From the NCBI GenBank assembly GCA_036924085.1, contig JAVGWX010000002.1, positions 86,475,204 through 86,539,203 on the forward strand: a DNA stretch of 64,000 nucleotides, written 5' to 3'. Source of the DNA: Ariolimax columbianus (taxonomy: Eukaryota > Mollusca > Gastropoda > Stylommatophora > Arionidae). A program made the translations under genes and the position numbers. This document shows positions 35,224-46,964 of this stretch, piece after piece (the first letter of the stretch is position 1; every line of letters begins with the position of its first letter). Under the pieces are notes generated by a model. The model saw only the letters and a program-made list of their open reading frames with translations, made no database searches and was not told the origin of the DNA.

Positions 35224-35908
35224 CGAGGCGTGTTCAAATGAAACCGGACCTAACTGCACCAAGTCAACACACGTATGATGCACATGATGACGTCACTTCT
35301 GATGTAAATATCACATATCAACGGTCAAGTTTGTAAAATATCATTATTCTCTGACTTAGTTTCCTAAGCAGACCGTTGAAAACACGGCGGGTGTAAAAAG
35401 GAATCCGTCCCAAGTTGATCAACTAGCAGTGATTCGGTTTCTAACAGCTGAAGGATGCAGGATGCAGGCAGTGTATGGTGACAAACGTGTGTCGAAGACA
35501 ATAGTGATGAACTGGACAACGATGTGTAAAGAAACACGTGAGTTAACGAAAGATCTTTCGAGAGTAGGTCAGGCGCATATTGTTGCATCAGAAGATGCCA
35601 TCGCCAAAATTGTTGCAGCAATTCGGGTCACCATACACTACTTGCATTCTGCGATGAATGTGAACTGGTCGACATCTTTCAGCTGTTAGAAACCGAATCA
35701 CCGCTCGCTGGTCAACTCTGGACGTATACCGTCTCTCATCAGCAATGTTTTCAACGATCTGCTGAGGAAACTATGAGTCGGAGGATAATGACATTTTGCA
35801 AATTTGACGGTTGTTAAGTGCTGTTTACACCAGAATGGACGTCATTATGGGCATCGTACTTATGTTCATTTGGTTCAGTTAGGTCCGGTTTCATTTGAAC
35901 ACGCCTCG
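35224..35908. mobile_element. Foldback mariner derivative (large inverted repeat)
   Basis: The termini form a perfect inverted repeat of 33 bp beginning CGAGGCGTGTTCAAATGAAA. The match continues imperfectly inwards to about 35456 and 35682, giving arms of about 230 bp. Each arm therefore represents the same transposon end, including the first transposase codons (VIRFLTAEGCRMQ, DQLAVIRF). The spacer continues the mariner N-terminal helix-turn-helix region (VYGDKRVSKTIVMNW, SRVGQAH). There is no catalytic domain. TA precedes the left end (35222-35223); the right side reads CA. Confidence 0.85.
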
Positions 35909-36960
35909 CAATCCACATGCAAAACACAACATGAGAAACTGTAGCTTTGCACAAGAACTGTGGGATGAGTGGTTGGCCAAACCATTAGCATGCTGGTCAA
36001 GAGAACACTGATTCAAAACATCAGAACGACATGATTTTCCTATCTGAGGTGAAACGAAAAACTGATCTATACAGTGCATACGACCGTCTGGTTGAGCTGC
36101 CTTTCTCCATCAACCTTTTAAACCAACCAGATTGGAATGAGAATAAGCGCCACAAATATAGTCATGCAAATATGGCTGCGAGTCTACATTTCTCTACTGT
36201 TTTGGATCATTATGGATGCCGCCAGACCACGGATTTGCCTGGAATTCACACTAGTCGACGACTTACACTTGTGTTCACGGATACGTAAAGTTGTTTTCCG
36301 TCTGGACTTGTTATTTCGTTCTTTTTTTGTGATTTCTTCCATCCGTTTATCCTGGTCTGGACGCCGGCTGAATGGCGCTACGCTTAAACTAGTTATACCT
36401 GTGTCGTATATCACGGGTTAGTTCTGCCGGTTCACCTTCACGAATATTGCGTGTGGGAATTTTAGATGCTACTATGATGAACTGAATACAGCTGGGGAGA
36501 GATGCCAGACTCACTCACACGCTGAGTGTTGTCCAAGCGACCTCTTGTGGTTAACGAAAAGGCACGACAAACTTCGTTAGATGCCTTCCCACCTTTCTAC
36601 CCTGCGGGTTACATGTTTACGGAAAGGCTTCGGTGGTAACCCTGAGGCAAAATCTGCATCCTATGCTATCTCAAGTCGTCTTGATGAATGTCTTGCCACT
36701 GGCAAAAGGTAGCTTAGGCTCTGTGAGTGAGGTTGACAAAAGGCGCAGTTTCTTCCTCACTTTAATCCAAATCTCCGCGCAAGTCACCCGTTTCAGCGGA
36801 CACAGCAAGAGATACGACTGTCCACACGGCTGAACAAAGAGAGTGGTCTTCATCACTTGTGATGGACAAACTATCAATTATAGTTATAATGAATGAATAA
36901 ATGAATCAATCAATCATCTGTAATATCCATATCGTGTATTGTTCTTGTATAAATTCGATC
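35909..36960. other. Intronic stretch, no supported gene
   Basis: Short open frames on both strands show no recognisable motif. I see no tandem repeat or transposon coding. Confidence 0.4.
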
Positions 36961-36964
36961 AAAG

Positions 36965-37130
36965 GCAAAAGTTAATCGGACTGGGTCATAGGAGAAGCCA
37001 GGGGAGAAGTGTGAAGAACCATCGAGCTGAAGGAACCATCAGTATCCACACCCTTCGCCATTTACTGGGAGAGACTGAGCCCCCTTTGGGTATGTACGGA
37101 GTGCAGTGATGTCGAATATTAGGAACATAA
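36965..37130 (+). pseudogene. LINE family B 3' end fragment
   Basis: GTATCCACACCCTTCGCCAT followed by TTACTGGGAGAGACTGAGC and GGAGTGCAGTGATGTCGA matches the family B 3' end at 12440-12535 (ISIHTLRHLL, then PECSEVDY). It ends in a short (GAACA)n-like tail. Confidence 0.75.
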
Positions 37131-37279
37131 CAGAACAACACACGCCAGGTTCTTATGTCCTGTTTCAGCATTTATAACTTTTATAACCATGTTTTCCTAT
37201 CTGTTTGTATCCACTCTTTTGCATGTGCCTTTTTAACTCGAGGATTCCAAAACAGAGAATGTACTGCGCAGGTATCAGC

Positions 37280-39030
37280 AGTTACTCTCCTCATCCATGT
37301 GTTGTTAGCAGTTGCTCTCCGTATCCATCTGTTTAAAAGAGTATCTCTCTACACCATTCTATTGTAAAGAGCTTCTTCCTCAAACTATATGTTGTAAAGA
37401 GATTCTCTCTCAATCTATCTGCTGTGAAAAGTTTATTTTTCAATCTGCTGTGAAGTTTCTATCTACATGCATCTGTTGTGATGCGTTTATCTCTACATCC
37501 ATCTGTTGTGAGGTGTTTATCTGTTGTAAGTAAAAAAGTATATATGTACATTAATATGTTGTAAAGAGCTGATCTTCACATTCAACTGTTGTAAAGCGTT
37601 TCTCTCTACATCTATTTGCTGTAAAGAATGTATCTCTAACTTTATCTCGTGTAAGGAGTTTCTCTCTACACCTATATGTTGTAAAAAATTGTTCTATACG
37701 TTAAATGTTGTAAGGAGGTGTTCTTTACATCTATCTGCTGTAAAGATTGTTTCTCTCCCTTTATCTGTTGTAAGGAGTTTATATCTACATCCATCTGCTG
37801 TACATCTTTAATCTCGCTCTTTATCTCGTGTAAGGAGTTTCTCTCTACACTTATTTGTTGTAAATAATTGCTCTGTACGTTAAATATTGTAAGGAGTGGC
37901 TTTCTCTCTCCCTAATATCTGTTGTGAAGAGTTTCTCTCTCAATCTATATGCTGTGAGGAATTTATATCTACGCCAATCTGTTGTGAGGCGTTTATCTTT
38001 CCATCAATATGTTGTAAGTAAAGAGTTTATCTGTACATTCATATGTTGCATAGAGCTGATCTTCACATCTATCTATTGTAAAGCGTTTCTCGTTACGTCT
38101 ATTTGATAAAAGAATGTAACTCTCACTTTACCTCTTGTAAGGAGTTTCTCTCTACATCCATCTGTTGTACGGAATTTTTCTCTACATCCATCTGTTGAAA
38201 AGAGTTGCCCTTTATCTGTTGTAAGGAGTTTTTATCTACATCCATCTGCTGTAAATATTTTATCTCTCCCCTTTTCTGCTGTAATAGGTATCTCTCTGTA
38301 TCCATCTGCTGTAAAAGGTTTCTCTCTGTATCCATCTGCTGTAAAAGGTCTCTCTCTGTATCCATCTGCTGTAAAAGATTTCTCTCTGTATCCATCTGCT
38401 GTAAATATTTTATCTCTCCCCTTTTCTGCTGTAATAGGTTTCTCTCTGTATCCATCTGCTGTAAAAGGTTTCTCTCTGTATCCATCTGCTGTAAAAGGTT
38501 TATGTCTGTATCCATCTGCTCTAAAAGGTTTCTCTCTGTATCCATCTGCTGTAAAAGGTTTCTCTCTGTATCCATCTGTTGTAAAATGTTTCTCTCTGTA
38601 TCCATCTGCTGTAAAAGGTTTCTCTCTGTATCCATCTGCTCTAAAAGGTTTCTCTCTGTATCCATCTGCTCTAAAAGGTTTCTCTCTGTATCCATCTGCT
38701 GTAAAAGGTTTCTCTCTGTATCCATCTGCTCTAAAAGGTTTCTCTCTGTATCCATCTGCTCTAAAAGGTTTCTCTCTGTATCCATCTGCTGTAAATATTT
38801 TCTCTCTGTATCCATCTGCTGTAAAAGGTTTCTCTCTGTATCCATCTGTTGTAAAATGTTTCTCTCTGTATCCATCTGCTGTAAAAGGTTTCTCTCTGTA
38901 TCCATCTGCTCTAAAAGGTTTCTCTCTGTATCCATCTGCTGTAAAAGGTTTCTCTCTGTATCCATCTGCTGTAAAAGGTTTCTCTCTGTATCCACCTGCT
39001 GTACATATTTTCTCTCTCCCTTTATTTGTT
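37280..39030. repeat. 30-bp satellite (GTATCCATCTGCTGTAAAAG / GTTTCTCTCT)
   Basis: From 38286 to 39005 the unit is a clean 30 bp with a few variants (GCTCTAAAAGG, GTTGTAAAATG, GCTGTAAATATT). From 37280 to 38285 related units are degenerate in sequence and length. The 30-bp length keeps frames open on both strands (316 codons plus, 290 and 276 codons minus), with Cys-Lys-Arg-Phe-type or Met-Asp-Thr-Glu-type decapeptide repeats. These are by-products of periodicity. Confidence 0.93.
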
Positions 39031-39079
39031 ATACAGACTTGCACATACACAAGTTGCCTCATAATCGATCAGTTATTTT

Positions 39080-39370
39080 ATTTTTTTCTGATCTGTTAAG
39101 AAATGACGTCACTGCACTCCAGATAGACAAACATGTTTCAAGTATCTCTCATTGAATGGCTTAGAGTGTATGTACTGGAGACCCAAGTAGATCGTTGGCT
39201 TTACACACTCCTGCTCGTCATCTGAAGCGTCTTTATCTGCTGAACAAGCGTATGGTTCATCTGATTTCTGCACTGTAGATTTGGTCTCGAATGAAGGTCT
39301 CCATCGTTCGTTGTGCAACGCAGAGTCTATCTGCAGCGACTTTCTGTAGGTTCCCACCATCAAAGTCATA
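39080..39370 (-). pseudogene. LINE family B 3' end fragment
   Basis: Minus-strand reading gives ADKDASDDEQECVKPTIYLG and LQYIHSKPFNERYLKHVC, followed by the family B terminus (CTGGAGTGCAGTGACGTC on the minus strand). The fragment is diverged and lacks the conserved Cys pair. Confidence 0.62.
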
Positions 39371-39869
39371 AACCATCGTTGAATAAACCAAGATATTGAA
39401 GGATTGATCTCCAGTCCTCTATTTTAAAATATGTTGCAGCGTGGGTTTAATACAGTTGACGCTGGGCCAGCCCGCTATTATTCTTCGCGAATTTCCCGGT
39501 TTACTGATTGGGGAACTCAATGTTCACTTATTAGTTGTTTAACATGGAGCCTTCTCTCACACTTGTTAGGATGTCCCGGTCATTCTATCTCTAGTGGGAA
39601 GCCAGTTATGTAAGCGTGTTATGACTCACTGATTTTGTCGTCCAAGTTTCTTTGAGATCAAGCCTTTAACTTCTCAATCATGTCGTAAAAGGTGACTAAC
39701 AAGAGGCTAGTGACCTTATGATGCTCAACCATTGCTATTGAAACTGGCGCTGCAAATGTTCGGATGTAGGTGTATTCTGTAAGACAAAACGTCATTTGCC
39801 ATGTGGCTCTATGCTTTGTCAGGAATACATCTGAGAATTAAGAAACATTGACTCGAAGATGATAAGACC

Positions 39870-40985
39870 AATATGATCTAACGAAGACGTTCAGACTAAG
39901 AAGTTAAGGTTAAGAAGATACGATTAGGATGATGCATAATGATAAGATGATACGGCCATAAGGAGAATACTAACAAGACACGGATAAAATGATAAGACAA
40001 ATGATAAGACTAAGGTGATAATATTAACAAGACGTGGTTAAAATCGTAAGACTAGAATGATAAGACTAAGATGATAATATTAGGAAGACACGGTTACAAT
40101 AATAAGAATAAGATGATACAGCTAAGATGATAATGCTAAGATGATACTATTAAGAAGACATGGTTAAAATGGTAATAATAATATGATACTATTAACAAGA
40201 CACAGTTAAAATGGAAAGAATAATATGATACTATTAACAAGACAACGTTAAAATGATAAGGCTAAGACGATCATATTAAGAAGACACGGTTAAAATGATA
40301 AGGCTAGGATGATAAGGCTAAGATTATAAAAAAGGCTAAGAAGATACGGTTAGGAAAATAATACTAGGCTAAAATGATTAGGCTAAGATGATCCGGCTAA
40401 GATGATGCAACCAAAATGATGAGGCTAGAGTGATAAGGCTATGATGTTAAGATAATATGAAAAGGTTAAGAAAATAAAGCTACGATGATGCAACCAAAAT
40501 TATAAGGTTAATAGGATTAGCTATTAGAAGGTTAGGTAGATAGAAAATATAATGAATATAAGGTTAGAACGATAATGTTAAGAAGAGAAGGTTATGATTA
40601 TGAAGTTAAAATAATAAGACTGAGATGATACAGTTACAATGTTAAGGCTGAGATCATGAGGATAAGAAGATAACGTCAAGAAGATACTGATAAGCTAAGA
40701 TAATAAGGCTAAAATGATATAACCGAGTTAGTAAGTCTAAGATAATAAGGTTTACATTTTAAGACTACAATGATAAGTTTAAGACGATTAGCTTAAGAAG
40801 ATAAAACTAGGCTAAGATGATAAGGTTAAGATGATATGGCTAATATGATACGATTAAACGGATGTGGCTAAAATGATAAGGTTAAAAAGATGATGATAAA
40901 ATATAAGGCTAAGATAATTAGGTGAAAAGTACGACTTCGATGATAAGATTTAAATGATTCGGTTTAGAAGATAAGGTTTAGATGA
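39870..40985. repeat. Purine-rich degenerate satellite (GCTAAGATGATAAG), left part
   Basis: A very degenerate 14-16 bp unit, AAGATGATAAGGCTAAG, with frequent TTAAGAAGATACGG variants. The same repeat resumes at about 46355-46500, on the far side of the nested LINEs, so those elements inserted into one array. Confidence 0.85.
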
Positions 40986-40989
40986 TACG

Positions 40990-43833
40990 GATAAAAACGA
41001 AAGTAAAAAAGTGCCTCATTGCAGGTGACTTTAATGCTAGGTCAAAGGAGTGGGGAAATGCCACTGAAAATAGGCAGGGGGTCCCCTTGAGCCAGGCATT
41101 AGTCCAAACAAACCTCACTGTCGTGAATGACGGACGTCCAACTAGAATATCATATCGACCGGGGGATACGGATTGGGTTATCAACCAGGCACTTATATCC
41201 AGTGATGTTCCTACATCCACACGATGGGATGTATTAGGAGCACAAGAGAGTGACCACCTGTCATTCGTCGTACTTATACCCAGAGAAAAATACACCAGAC
41301 ACCGGAAAGCCAAACAGGTGTTCAGATACAAATCTGAACTGGATAATGTAGTGAAGAGGAGAGAAAAGGAGACAACAACAAAAAATGGCGGAAAAGAGCG
41401 CCATTTTTCGCTTCGAAACCGACGTAGTATACTACTGTCCTGGACAATATGGTGTGCTTGACCGGACTAGCGTCTCAGTTACCCACATATATTATCTTAA
41501 AGCCAGAAAGAGATCTCGTACTAATGTATGAGAAGAAGGAGGTAAAACGCAAAGCTACCAATTCCTTTAATGCGTTAGCTAAGGAGTAAAAAAGCGAGCG
41601 ATTGGAGGAGTTCATTACAGGTGTGGGTAATGATAATACTCTGTAGAAATGCTGGCACATGCATTGGCAAATGAATGGAAAGACTACAAGCCAACATATC
41701 CCCAATATTCAAGACATCACAGGAATTTTCCTGTAGTCAGGCGATAATAAAGGTCTGAGTTTTTTTCAGTCGATATGTTGCCCAGACTGACAAAAGCGAA
41801 AGAGACGACCGTCAGGAAACTCGAAAAGGCATTTTAGACGCAGCCGTCAGGGAAGAGACTTATGTAGACCTTATCACTTAGGCGGAGGTCGTAAATAGCC
41901 TACGTACAAGAAAAAACACTGCAGCAGGTCCTGATGGAGTACAGTATTGCATCATCAAGCAGTTGAATGAGACAGAGATAAGAAATATGGGGAATGAGCT
42001 CAATCACACTATAAAGAAGTTATCTGTGCCTGAGGACTGGCTTCATAGCTATCTGCGCCCATGTCTAAGCCTGGTAAGGACTCCACGTTTCTCAGCAGCT
42101 TTCGAATAATCACCATACATAATGTATATGGCAAATTGCACGAGAAGATAGTGGCCAGGAAAATAATAGCATATCTTGAACGGAAGCACATCCTACACGA
42201 TACGCTGGGCAGCTATAGAACAGGGTAGGAGACTTGGGCTAACGCTGGAACTTTCGCGTATGATGTGTACGAGGGGTTTGAGTCAAAGCAAGAAACAGTT
42301 GCGGTGGCACTCGACATGGAAGACGCATAGAACCGTGTCGATTTTGAGACGTTAATTACAGAGTGTGTTTTTAGCCCGTGACTGGTTAGTTGGATGTCTG
42401 CTGACCCGATGGAAAGAACAGTTGCACTACGCGAGGGATAGTGGACATCATAAACGAGATGAATATGTTCAGGACTGCCTCAAGGGTCTCTGCTTTCACC
42501 GGTGATGTTCAACATCTACACAGTAAAAGTGGTCAACATTCAACACCCAGGGACAGGGCAAACATTGACATGTGCCGATGACATCCTAGCGTACAGGACT
42601 GGCTCAGAAAGATAAGATTTAGTCAAAGACTTCCAGGACACCCTGCAGCAATCTCTCAGTGGCGTGGCGACTGAAGCTTCAAAAGCAATCCTAACAAGGC
42701 CTGCATGATGTGGCACTCTTTGAATAATTCTGTAGTAAAGGGGGAACTGCCTGGCATCACTTTTGATGGTTGCACCATTGACAGATGCGACAGGTTGAAA
42801 TACCTCGGAGTGACATTTGATCGCAGTCTCTCCAATAATTGTCAAGTTGACCAGACCGTACAAAGATGTAAGCGAGGGTTAGAAGCACTCAAGACCATGG
42901 CTGCTGCCAACCTGGAACAGCGCCTCCTGTTCATCAAATTTCGTCAGGTCGTGTTGTATGTCATCGATTACGGACTAGGCATCCTCACACTATCAAGAAC
43001 ATAGTGTGAAAGGTTGGAACGCATTCAGATTAAAGGTATGGTTCTGGGCTGCACTAGAGATACCCCGGTTGTGCTAATGCGGTACATGTTGGGATTGTTA
43101 TCGGCGACATTCAGACATAAACTGGCACAAGTCAAAGTCTATATGCGTATCACCACAGACACGCGACACCTTCTGTACAGTAGTATCTCAGACATCAAGT
43201 GATCAAGAAACAAGAGAGGGGCGTCAGGATGGCACAGACTGAGACAACAATCGGACTCGTCACTCCAGTTGCGCCAAGGGGGAAGAACGGGTCCACTTTC
43301 GGGATAGAATGATAGAGTACCAGATAGCCATCATAACCTTAGGCAAGGAATGCTGAGAATGGAGCAATGGGAGAACAGAGCGCGTGGTGAATCAGCTGAT
43401 AACGGAAAACACGCAGGAGACTGATGCCGTCATATACACCGACGGATTAGTCGTGTGCAGTGGGACATCAGGCTGGAGTTTCTCGGCTAGAGTGAGAGGA
43501 GAGGTCGTTGCTGAGCGCAGTAGGGCATACATGTCAACAACCTCCAGTATGAGAATGGAGACGGAAGCAGTGACCTCAGCACTGAAATGGACATCTGAGA
43601 CTTCTATTACAAAGGCAGTCATCGTGACAGACGCGTAAGCCGTACTTCAGAAAGTACAAACGGGATGGCTTAGGTACGAGTGGATAGCAACTGTTGAGGC
43701 CTCAAACCTCAAGGGGTTGACATTGATGTAGTGCCTTGCTCATGCTGGGATTCAGAGCAATGAAAGAGTGGACATCATGGCTTCGCAATCTTCCATCATG
43801 GGTACATTAGTGATGGATAGAAGTGACATTTTG
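40990..43833 (+). pseudogene. LINE family B, endonuclease to RNase H, degenerate
   Basis: The 5' part gives CLIAGDFNARSKEWG, RPGDTDWVINQ and ESDHLSFVVLI, the endonuclease end with GDFN and SDH boxes. RT remnants follow (AAGPDGVQYCIIKQL near 41925, PQGSLLSPVMFNIYT near 42475, TCADDILAYRTG near 42570, KYLGVTFDRSL near 42800, VIDYGLGILTLSRT), then RNase H with YTDGL, MRMETEAVTSAL and AHAGIQSNERVD. Many stops and frameshifts are present. The element continues at 46101-46345 after a family A insertion. Product class: endonuclease, RT and RNase H of an I/Jockey-type LINE. Confidence 0.82.
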
Positions 43834-43841
43834 AAATCAAT

Positions 43842-46059
43842 TCAGGCATGGAAAGACGCAGTACTTGTACCAGTCCCAAAGAAAGGAAAGGACAAAACAG
43901 ATCAAAATGCATACATGCCTATCAGCCTACTGAGCTGTGTCGGCAAACTGATGGAACGTATGGTAAACACCAGACTGATGTGGCATCTGGAGGAAAAACA
44001 AATACTAATTCCACAGCACGCCGGCTTTAGACAGCACAGATCCACTGAGGACCAGGTCATCCTCATAGCCCAGGAAATAGAAGATGCCTACCAGGCACAG
44101 AAACACACAGTAGCGGTTTGGGTGGACCTGGAAAAGGTATTTGACAAAGTCTGGAAAGACGGACTTAGAGTCAAGCTAAGGAGAAGTGAAGTCTGTGGGA
44201 GAATGTACAAGTGGATCAACCACTACCTTATAAAAAGAACGGCCAGAGTCCAAGTACAAGGGCAGATGAGCAAAAAGGTGACACTCGAGCAGGAAGTACC
44301 CCAAGGGGGAGTACTGTCACCCACACTCTTCCTGGTGTATATAAACGACATTACAGAGAATATACCAAGAAGAGTCCATAGGTCAATGTTTGCAGACGAT
44401 CTGGCTATTTGGACCTCTGAAAAGAATCTCACCATAGCAAGAAATCGGATGCAGCAGGCCCTAACATCGCTGGAAGAGTGGGCGAACTCATGGCTAGATA
44501 AAATAAACGAGGAGAAAACCACATGTACAATATTCTCGCTTTCAATCAAACCCCAAAACACCAAATTAAGTCTAAATGGCAAATTCCTGCAGCCAAACGA
44601 CAACCCAAACTATCTGGGAGTCACATTTGATCGGCGCATGACATGGAAAAGTCAGATCGAGAGAAACCGAATGAGAGCCAGAGAAAGAATGGCAATCATA
44701 AGGATACTTGCTGGCTCAAGCTGGGGAACAGACGAAAGTATACTAAAGAAACTGTACACTGGAAGAGTGAGACCAGTTCTCGAGTATGGCATTGCGGCAA
44801 GGTCAACAGCAGCAAAGGCGAACTTCGATAAAGTTAGCAAACTTCAAAACCAAGCCATGAGAGTTATAACAGGAGGCTTGAAGTCAACGCCAATTGTAGA
44901 ACTTGAAAAGATTACAAAACTGCAATCAATGACCGATAGAAGAGACTGCAGAGCCCAGCTGCAGTCAGAGAAACTCCGAAGACTGACTGACTATCCAATG
45001 CACCAGAGACTAAACAATTTTGGAAATGGGAAACTAAAGCGCAGAAACTTTGCAGAAATAGCCAAAGCAAAGATGCACGAAGATCACATTAACGCACTAA
45101 CAACACCAAAGCCCATCACTACTGTACGAAAACCTCTCTGGAGGCAGGATATATTTCCAGAGGTGGTAGAAAATATACCAGGTATTGCAAACAAAAACTG
45201 CCAGACTGAAAAAGAAAGGAGAGATACTACCCTAAGCTTTATATCGAAAATCTACCTAAGCATGGACTGGACCCATGCATACACCGACGGTTCTGTAACA
45301 AACACTACACAGAACGGAGGGGCAGGAGCATTCCTGAACCTACCAAATGGCAGAAAAATAACACTGTCATTCGCTACTGGTAAGTACACAAGCAATTTCA
45401 GAGCAGAGGCAGAGGCACTGAGGGCGGCAGTGTAAGAAATGGTGACACATAAAGAAAATGAAAGCCATACAGTCCTGCTTACAGATGCTCTGGCCGTAGT
45501 CACAGCTCTAAAAAGCCAGAAAAACACTGAGCTTAATGACTTAAGAGCAGTACTCTGTCAACTATGCCAGCAGTCCGCACCAAAAAGGGTAGTGGTACAG
45601 TGGGTCCCATTACACTGCAACATCCAAGGCAACGAGGAGGCAGACAGACTGGCAAAAGAAGGTGCAACACTACCACAAACAGATACTAGTATGACGTACG
45701 AAGAGTCAAAACGGCTTATTAAAGCCAGATACATGACCAAATGGGAAACTGAACATACCGGCTACACCAAAAACGATGCCTATTACCAGTTGAACAGAAG
45801 AGAGCAGGTCGTTGTCTTCAGACTTCGCACTGGCCACAATAGACTGAGGTACCACCTATTCAACAAATTGAAGATAGGTGGTACCGACGAATGCCCTTGT
45901 GGTACCGGAAAAATTACCGCTGAGCAGCTGCTGCAGAACTGCCCGACATACGAGGATCAGAGAGAGCAGATGTGGCCATCACCAGTGGCAACACAAGACA
46001 AGCTATATGGCAGTGTCGACAGCCTCAGGATGACCGCCGCTTTTTTCGAAAAAAACTAA
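43842..46059 (+). pseudogene. Family A ORF2: reverse transcriptase and RNase H, one in-frame stop
   Basis: One frame of about 739 codons runs through RT and RNase H with a single TAA at 45433-45435. RT motifs in order: AWKDAVLVPVPKKGKDKTDQ, VWVDLEKVFDKVWKDGL (about 44119-44170), EVPQGGVLSPTLFLVYINDI (44296-44355), MFADDLAIWT (about 44388-44418, catalytic Asp pair) and NYLGVTFDRRMTW. RNase H keeps YTDGS, FRAEAEAL, LLTDAL and NEEADRL. The C-terminus has CPCGTGK and QNCPTYEDQ. RNase H points to the I/Nimb-type LINEs and excludes RTE and CR1. It is the best-preserved transposon gene of the window. Confidence 0.88.
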
Positions 46060-46100
46060 TGGTTACTGTCTGACTGCGTACGATTAAGAAGAAGAAGAAG
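43842..46100 (+). mobile_element. LINE family A insertion inside family B
   Basis: A 5'-truncated copy starts at TCAGGCATGGAAAGACGC (matching 63434 in the longer copy) and ends in (GAA)5 at 46086-46100. AAATCAAT at 43834-43841 and 46101-46108 is the target-site duplication. Removing the insert joins family B SDILKSI to IDYLLDEYTAK, as in the uninterrupted family B copy at 12425. Family A is therefore younger than family B here. Confidence 0.9.
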
Positions 46101-46345
46101 AAATCAATCATTGACTACCTGTTAGATGAGTACACCGCAAAATAGATGAAGCAGCAATCCACAGACTGCAAAGTTTTGACATTTAACGAGGTTCGAGGGG
46201 AGTATGACGCATGATAGGGCGGAGCAGGAGAGTGTACAACCAGCAAACTACAGGGATCATCAACATCCATACATTACGCCATTTGTGAAGAGAGACTGAG
46301 CAGGTATACGTATGCCCGGAGTGCAGTGACGTCGATTCTTGGAAA
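46101..46345 (+). pseudogene. LINE family B 3' remainder
   Basis: This continues family B after the family A insertion: IDYLLDEYTAK, diverged linker, and ATCCATACATTACGCCATTT (SIHTLRHL), ending GGAGTGCAGTGACGTCG and a short AT-rich tail. The purine satellite resumes at about 46355. Confidence 0.75.
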
Positions 46346-46546
46346 CATAAACATAATAAAGAAAGGTTAAGATGGTAAGGGTAAAAATAGGCGGCTAATA
46401 AGATACGGTTAATAATATGGCTATGAAGTTAAGGCTAAGAAAATTAGGTTAATATAATTAGCTTAAGATGATAAAGCTAAGATGAAAAGACTAAGTACAT
46501 CAAAGAACATGCGGACAGCTGCAAACTGCCATGCTTTCTTTCTCAC

Positions 46547-46661
46547 CTGGCATAGGCCTTGAGTATGAAAGAAGTTCTGCTTGGAGGCGTCAGATGCCCA
46601 GGTCAGAAAGCTGGCGAACAGAAATCCACCGTCAGAGACGGATCTGGCTGCCAGGTACCAA
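46547..46661 (-). CDS. GPCR exon 2: TM2, ECL1 and start of TM3
   Basis: The acceptor (gatcctcag|T) precedes 46661 and the donor (TGCCAG|gtgaga) follows 46547. The leading T completes the AG left by exon 1 to give Ser. The 38 codons read WYLAARSVSDGGFLF and onward through a Trp of ECL1 to HTQGLCQ. SVSD supplies the TM2 Asp (D2.50), and the Cys in GLCQ is the ECL1/TM3 cysteine that normally pairs with ECL2. The exon lies about 50 bp beyond the end of a purine-rich satellite that hosts two nested LINEs. Confidence 0.88.
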
Positions 46662-46964
46662 CTGAGGATCGGAGCCAATTTAACCTTAGCTAATTTAACA
46701 CAAGATAAGTTATTAATGCATTAACCTTATATCTTTGCTTATGTAATTTTTTTCATTCCAAATAATTGTTAAATTGTTAAAAGTGACGTGCATTGCCTCG
46801 TGTCGTTGGGGGATACCCCTTTCCATAACTGCCTGTCCTTTATGCAAATCAGATATTCAGATGCTCATTGTTTTCAGATCCATAGTATCCTTCCATTCCT
46901 CACAGATTGATTGCCTCTGTTTTCTACCATATGTCCTAACTTTTATGGCTTTATTGTCATCGTG

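Noticed and set aside
38123..39155. Open frames of 316, 290 and 276 codons on both strands
   Set aside because: All are generated by the 30-bp satellite, are perfectly periodic and overlap each other on opposite strands; no start context or flanking gene structure supports them.
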